A DNA stretch of 64,000 bases from Theocolax elegans (taxonomy: Eukaryota; Arthropoda; Insecta; Hymenoptera; Cerocephalidae), in assembly GCA_026168455.1 (NCBI GenBank), contig CM047428.1, forward strand, positions 86,694,594 through 86,758,593, in the 5' to 3' direction. A program made the position numbers and the translations under genes. This document shows, one piece after another, positions 58,589-64,000 of this stretch; position 1 is the first letter of the stretch; every line of letters starts with the position of its first letter. The notes beneath the pieces were generated by a model that was not told where the DNA came from, did no database searches, and saw only the letters and a program-made list of their open reading frames with translations.

Positions 58589-61120
58589 GTACCTAGCCAG
58601 TGGTTGGTAAACGAAGCGCAAACTCTTTGCGGCGAGCGTCGTTTTTCACGTTTAAAAGGATGCGTCGTCTCCAGGCGCGTATCTAAGGGGGAGGAAGACC
58701 AGCACCACCGTGCACCACTACCAGCCCCACAAGTGGTGTGCCACGCGCCCTCGACTCCCCCATCCCCTTCCCCCCTTCCACCCTCGCTCTCGCTCTCTCT
58801 CTCTCCTGTCTTATCGTCCACGAAACACGCAGAACATCCGACACTGGCCATTTGTTACGCTAAATGGCGAGATTTATATCCTCGAGCCAAAATCTCAAAT
58901 ACACAATTCTTCTACAGTTTTACTCGGTTTATTCGTTACGTCGCTCCTTTACTCTTATTCTTATTCCTCTTCTTCTGTCTCTTCTTCGTCTCTCTCTTCC
59001 TCTGGCTCGGGCTTCTTCTACACGGCTATTTCATTATATAAATATGATTTTCTTGGTTATTTTACTCCCACCTCGAAAATTGTCCTCATCTTCTATCTAT
59101 TTACTATTCAAATTTGCGGTAATTAATGATACCCGTGAGGAATTTAAGGTCGCAAATATCTACGACGAATTTATGATTTCGGTAGATAGATATAATAGGA
59201 CAAAACAAATATATTTAAATTAATCAAATGTCGATCATAAAATGGTCGAGTATTCGAGGTTGTGGAACTCTTGTTCAGAAGTTTATAAACAATTGAAACC
59301 TGCAGATGGACAATTTTACCACAAGACCCATCCACCATCACGGAGAGGAAAAATGTTACTATATGTTATTGAATAATAGGCTTGAAAAAAATGACTATAA
59401 AGATATATTTACATTTACTATACAATATATATAGTAATTTGTAACTGAATATTTTTCTTCGTGTAAGAATGCGGTTCGGTACTCTGGAAAATATGTTCTG
59501 AGCTTTTTCAAATGTTTAATCCAACCACATCATCCATGTAAATGTGCACGCAAGTGAATAGCTGAAGCATTTATCTAATTTGTTGGGTAGCCGCGGCAAG
59601 TTCGACCGCGAGGGCGCGAGATTAAGTTGCAGTTAGAAAATAGTATTACCTCGAGAAAACACGAACGTCGGGGATGCTTTTCCTCTCATTACCATAACAA
59701 CAATCCAACACTGGGCACGTTTTCCAAATTAACTCGAGCTGCAACCGTGAAACCCTGTATATACAATTGCGCATCCATCCACACAAAGTCCCGCCGTCCA
59801 TCTGTTTTTCGAATGTAAAATCAACGCTTACTCGTGTCTTTCCTTCTCTCTCTCTCTCTCTCTCTCTCTCCCTTTCTCCTCCTTCTTAACTATTACTTCA
59901 AAGAAGTTTAACATTTACATAAATTTTAACTTAAAACTCAAAACTCGCGGCGATTTACGATTTAAACGGAACGATTAAATTTCATAATCCACCTGTCGAG
60001 TGGTTAATATCTTCTTATCTCTTAATTATTTAATCGAATTTTTAATTCCTGACGTTCGCTATAAGGGAATAATTTTTTCGATGTTAAGAGGATGATGGAT
60101 AACCTAAACTATTTCAATTAAGAGCACGGGAAGGGCTTGACGGAGCGATATGTTAATAATGAAAAGTTAAAGATTGAGTCTGTGACGTAAAGGACTATTC
60201 CTGAACATAAATTTATAAAACAATTAATGATTTCTAGACACTTTAATACACAATCATCAAAAAACGTCAATGTTCTCGTCATTTGACTCAAATGTTTTAC
60301 TTGACAAAAATAAAATAACGTTAAATTTCATATGGTAACCTACAGCGAAACTATACCATTCTCTTAAAAAATGTTCTTCCTAATTCACACCTGTTTATAA
60401 TGAACATCGCAACTATTAATTCAATTGAATAGTAATTAATTATTATTTTAATTTGAAATACCGCAATACTTATAAACTACGTATATATCCCATTTGTGTA
60501 TGTATACGTGGATCGTAGGTATTAACTTTCAACGTAAGTATATACGCGGAACGCATAATGCTCGCGTGTAAACCGTTCCTCCGATTATAATCTTATCTAA
60601 TATTCGAGGAAACTTTTGCGCCTGGAAAACGCAAACGCAACCTTGAGAGAAATTATCCTAGATTATATATATATATATATGAATAGATATATGTATAGAC
60701 GTACACCTATACCACTGCACCAAAGTGTGGAGTTTAAGCATTTAATGTTTCACAACCAAAAGAGATCCAGAAATTAACGTTCATAAATACACAGTTGTGT
60801 ACCGCACTGTTTTAATAAAAAGAATACTATAACGTCAGATTGTTACACAAGGAGAAAAACTATGTGTACATATATATATATATACACGTGAAAGAGTAAA
60901 CGTTAAATTTTTGATAAATATCGGAACGAGCATTCGTTCTCCCGGTGTTTTCTTTTTCCTCTCTTTTTGGTATATAGCGAGGCGTGTGATTTTTAGAAGT
61001 ACAACTCTAAATAAAGGAAGAACAAACGATAGTTGAAGTCGTCGAGGTAGAAGTAAAACGTCGAGCGGTCCCCGATAAGAGCGTCAAGTGCTTTCGAGTG
61101 ACTGTATACGGAGCGGGGGA
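58588..61120. other. Noncoding DNA
   Basis: GC-rich to about 58850, then AT-rich. Contains CT (59846-59870) and TA (60667-60681) runs and two terminal-type motifs (TTTTTCTTCGTGTAA at 59452-59466, TTACACAAGGAGAAAAA at 60842-60858). No gene recognised. Confidence 0.45.
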
Positions 61121-61124
61121 GGAG

Positions 61125-61182
61125 CGGAAAAGAGGAAAAGAGGAAAAGAGGAAAAGAGGAAAAGAAGAAAAGAGGAAAAGGA
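61125..61182. repeat. (AGGAAAAG)n tandem repeat
   Basis: About six or seven copies of an AGGAAAAG-type unit, with one changed to AAGAAAAG. The Lys/Glu/Arg or Phe/Ser/Leu frames over it are artefacts. Confidence 0.9.
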
Positions 61183-63046
61183 CGACGAGGCAAGAACAAT
61201 GAAAGACAGAAAGGTGAGTAGAAAAAGGTCAATGAAAAACAACACTTGGACGTCGTCGTCTCTCATATAATACAATTCCACCAGCAAATAAAAACCAATG
61301 TTTATACGCACACCCATACAAATCACAAAATCGTATATAAGTATTTATACATATATATGTATATTAAATGTACCTTTATTTAATCACTCATATTTTTCAC
61401 TTTACCATTTTCAATAATACATTACTTGATATGCACTCGATCCATCTTTACAAGCTAAAGAATGCCTCAAAACAGGATAAAATTTGAATTATACATTTAA
61501 TTTCAAACTTTCCAAGGCATTTTTCATATGCCTATTTCACGATCAGATTTGCTAAAAACATTTTTGATCTCCTTTCAACAAGTGGTGTCGTTTTTGGAGC
61601 TCGATAAAAGTTTCGAATTATTACAAGTATCTTGTAAATTAATATTTATCAAGGAAAATAGCTGATTTCATTCTAAATAAACGGCCAATAATCACAAGTA
61701 AAAATCATCACCAGGAAAAGACTGTTAATATGTCTCTAATATAAATGAAATGATTTCTTTGAGTATACAAACTAATGATTCTTTGACAATTGTTAGAACA
61801 ATGACGTATGAAATATATCTACTCTTAACCTCAAACCATTAAAAAAAATGATTAAATTTCTACTTGAAATTTCACCGCAATTTTTATTTAAAGCACCTAC
61901 CTCAAAGAATTAAGAAATGGAATAATTACCGAGGAGGAACTAGTAGCAAATCGAAATTCTTTAAAAAAGAAACTAATCGGTTAAATGCTTATACAACTTG
62001 AGATGAAATAAGGTACACTTTATTCCTTATCAAAGTTGAGGGACGGAGCTTCCACCGGAAAGTAATTAAACTAAAAAATAAAATGTCTGCGCGTATAGAT
62101 GTATATATATACATATATATTGTTAATAACGGTCATAACCTCGCGCGAAAGGTAAATAGTATAATTTAAATGAAAGAGGAGGGTAGGGTAGGAATAAATT
62201 AAACTTGTCGGTGGAATAGGCTGAATTATCGCGTCAAAAGAAAAAAGGTGTATATATACATATCAAACACGGAAAAGTGAGGTCAAGAGAACCGAGACCG
62301 TAAAGAAGTAGAGGAAGGCGTAGAAGACGTGGAAGAAGAGTAAGCCCGTAGTCGCGATTGATTATTTAAACCCAGCCTATCTCGATTCTAATCCTCTCTT
62401 ACTCGCTCATCCTTAGGAAGGAGAAACGAGAGAGAGAGAGAGAGAGGAGAGGAGTCGAGAGATCCTTAGCTCGTATATTTGTAAATTCTACGCTCCGCCT
62501 CCTTTGGCCGTAACGAATTCGGATTAAAACCCGTGAGAGAGAGAGAGAGGAAAGAGAGAGGGAGGAGGTGGATAAAGGAACGCGGCGACAGACGATAAGC
62601 GGGAAATTGAAAAGGCGACGAGGTTGCCAACGGGTTATCTATATATACACGGGTATATCGCGATGGACCGCGAGCCGATCGACCTCCCTTTATCCTCCGC
62701 GCACCTTCCAAGCTTTCGGCTTCTTCTCACTTTTAGTTTTCGAAGCTAACCGTGTTTGCTAAAGAAACTCTATTGAAACGTTATATTTCGACTTTTAAGT
62801 CCTAGTCGACGAGATATTAATGTAATTACATATTATTGGTTTCGTGTGGAATAAACCACGTGTATCTTAGAATGACGTATTTGCAAACTGCGCAAAATAT
62901 AGTCGGACGTGCCGCCCACTCGAACCGAGTTTATATACATATGTATATGAGAGATTTCACGTGAAGTGAAAAGTAGAAAATAGAAGTTAAAAAATAGAAT
63001 GTTTCAATGTATTCTTAGACCTGAATTTCAATTAGTACCAGAGCTG
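61183..63046. other. Noncoding DNA with a GC-rich block at 62.3-62.75 kb
   Basis: The GC-rich block includes GA runs (62431-62449 and about 62534-62570) and overlapping frames without recognisable product. The rest is AT-rich. Confidence 0.45.
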
Positions 63047-63175
63047 TACATAATAAAGTACATGTAACTTTTTGAAGATTATGGTGAGTCCATAAGTACT
63101 TATATAAAATATATACTATATAAGTACTTATGAACTCACCAGTGTCTTCAAAAAGTTTACATGTACTTTATAATT
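63047..63175. mobile_element. Short palindromic foldback / MITE-like element
   Basis: Two arms of about 55 bases with a tiny central spacer. AAGTACATGTAACTTTTTGAAG at the left is mirrored at the right by CTTCAAAAAGTTTACATGTACTT, and both continue through GGTGAGT-CATAAGTACTTATA. A few mismatches only, so not very old. No coding capacity. Confidence 0.75.
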
Positions 63176-64000
63176 CATCCTGGGAGGCCAAAAATATATT
63201 TGTTTTATATAATGATTTTCAGGTATTTATCCAATTATAACTGGTTATACCTATACTGTTTTGTGTTTGTAAGCAGCTTAAAGATTGAAAAGTATCAGTG
63301 ACTAACAATAAACAGTATATTTTAGTGCTATTGAGAAATAACAATGTCCAATATTGTTTTAATGCAAATATGCAAATATGTAAAATATATATATATAAAA
63401 TGTAAATTTGACTAAAAACACCGTAACTTTGTCTGAAATGCTCTGCCGCACTCAAACTTTACATAATTTTGAAGGTAATTAATCATCGATGATTTTAGAA
63501 CGGACAAACAATTTTTGATCGTACAACCCATTTTTTGACTATAAAGGTTTTTATTAATTATAACTATAATCAATGTTTCCACGCCACGCTCCTTTAAAAC
63601 TCTAGCGAATTTTTATTTAAAACTCAAATGAAATTTATCTTACAATCATCAGCCTAAATACTGCTCGATCACTCGAGCCGAAATTTCTAAAAATTAAGGA
63701 TACTTAATCTATATATTATGTTGATTTACATGACGTAAATCGCAAAAACTTGATTAAACGACTTGTAATCGAAGCTAGCATTTCGACCGACCGAGTCACC
63801 ATGTATACATATATACGAAATCACGTACTATTCTCAACCGATTTGAATAAAAACAAGATACTCAAAAATGTTATACAGGAGTTAACCTCTGGTTCGAAAC
63901 AGAGAGTTTTTTTATATATATGGAGACCCGGGCAAAACGGATATAGGTAGTTTTCTCGGCATAGAATACGGCATAGTAAGCTTCGCGATACTTTGTACGT
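63176..64000. other. AT-rich noncoding DNA
   Basis: Only a short TA run near 63387-63397. Short frames at the window edge have no recognisable product. Confidence 0.5.

Noticed and set aside
58129..58851. 240-codon minus-strand frame
   Set aside because: Arg/Glu- and Ser/Leu-rich runs from GA/CT tracts, with competing frames on the other strand and no domain.

Overview
The window reads as a piece of an insect nuclear genome, probably Hymenoptera (ant, bee or wasp). This is inferred from AT-rich, gene-poor DNA broken by short CpG-rich islands, many CT/GA, GT/CA and TA microsatellites, GT-AG introns, an insect-type TATA plus TCAGT core promoter, and a BEL/Pao LTR retrotransposon. No bacterial operon, rRNA, tRNA or CRISPR signal was seen. 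Species is not assigned.

Layout. 1-8.6 kb is AT-rich noncoding DNA with microsatellites and one copy of a diverged dispersed repeat. 8.9-15.1 kb holds the best host gene: a three-exon plus-strand model (9000-9021, 13790-14173, 15000-15100) whose phases agree. It encodes a 168-residue protein with two PPxY motifs and one C-terminal membrane segment. A separate possible coding terminal exon lies at 16524-16773. 16.8-34.6 kb is mostly noncoding, with CpG-richer patches at 21.6-22.3 and 26-28.6 kb and small unassigned ORFs near 29.7 and 32.7 kb. 34652-42991 is a near-perfect head-to-tail duplication of a 4.17-kb unit; the copies differ mainly by one-base homopolymer indels. 43.3-43.65 kb is a foldback element.

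44269-51041 is a complete, apparently very young BEL/Pao element. It has two 311-bp LTRs that look identical, a 5-bp target duplication (ATATC), a primer binding site matching the 3' end of tRNA-Tyr, gag, pol (protease, reverse transcriptase, RNase H, integrase) and no env. Gag and pol are in one frame, separated by a single TGA followed by CTA, a known readthrough context, and pol has no ATG ahead of its protease active site. The 859-base leader between the left LTR and gag carries two arrays with about the same 60-66-base period. The first encodes repeated 19-codon upstream ORFs. The second forms five similar hairpins with a conserved GG/GG internal loop and one compensatory base pair. Together these suggest unusual translation and packaging control.

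51.1-64 kb is noncoding as far as can be seen, but contains a good TATA/initiator promoter at 51694-51729 followed by 368 bases without any ATG, probably the first exon of a gene running to the right. The rest holds CpG-rich islands, long CT/GA tracts and a short palindromic foldback element at 63.05-63.17 kb.
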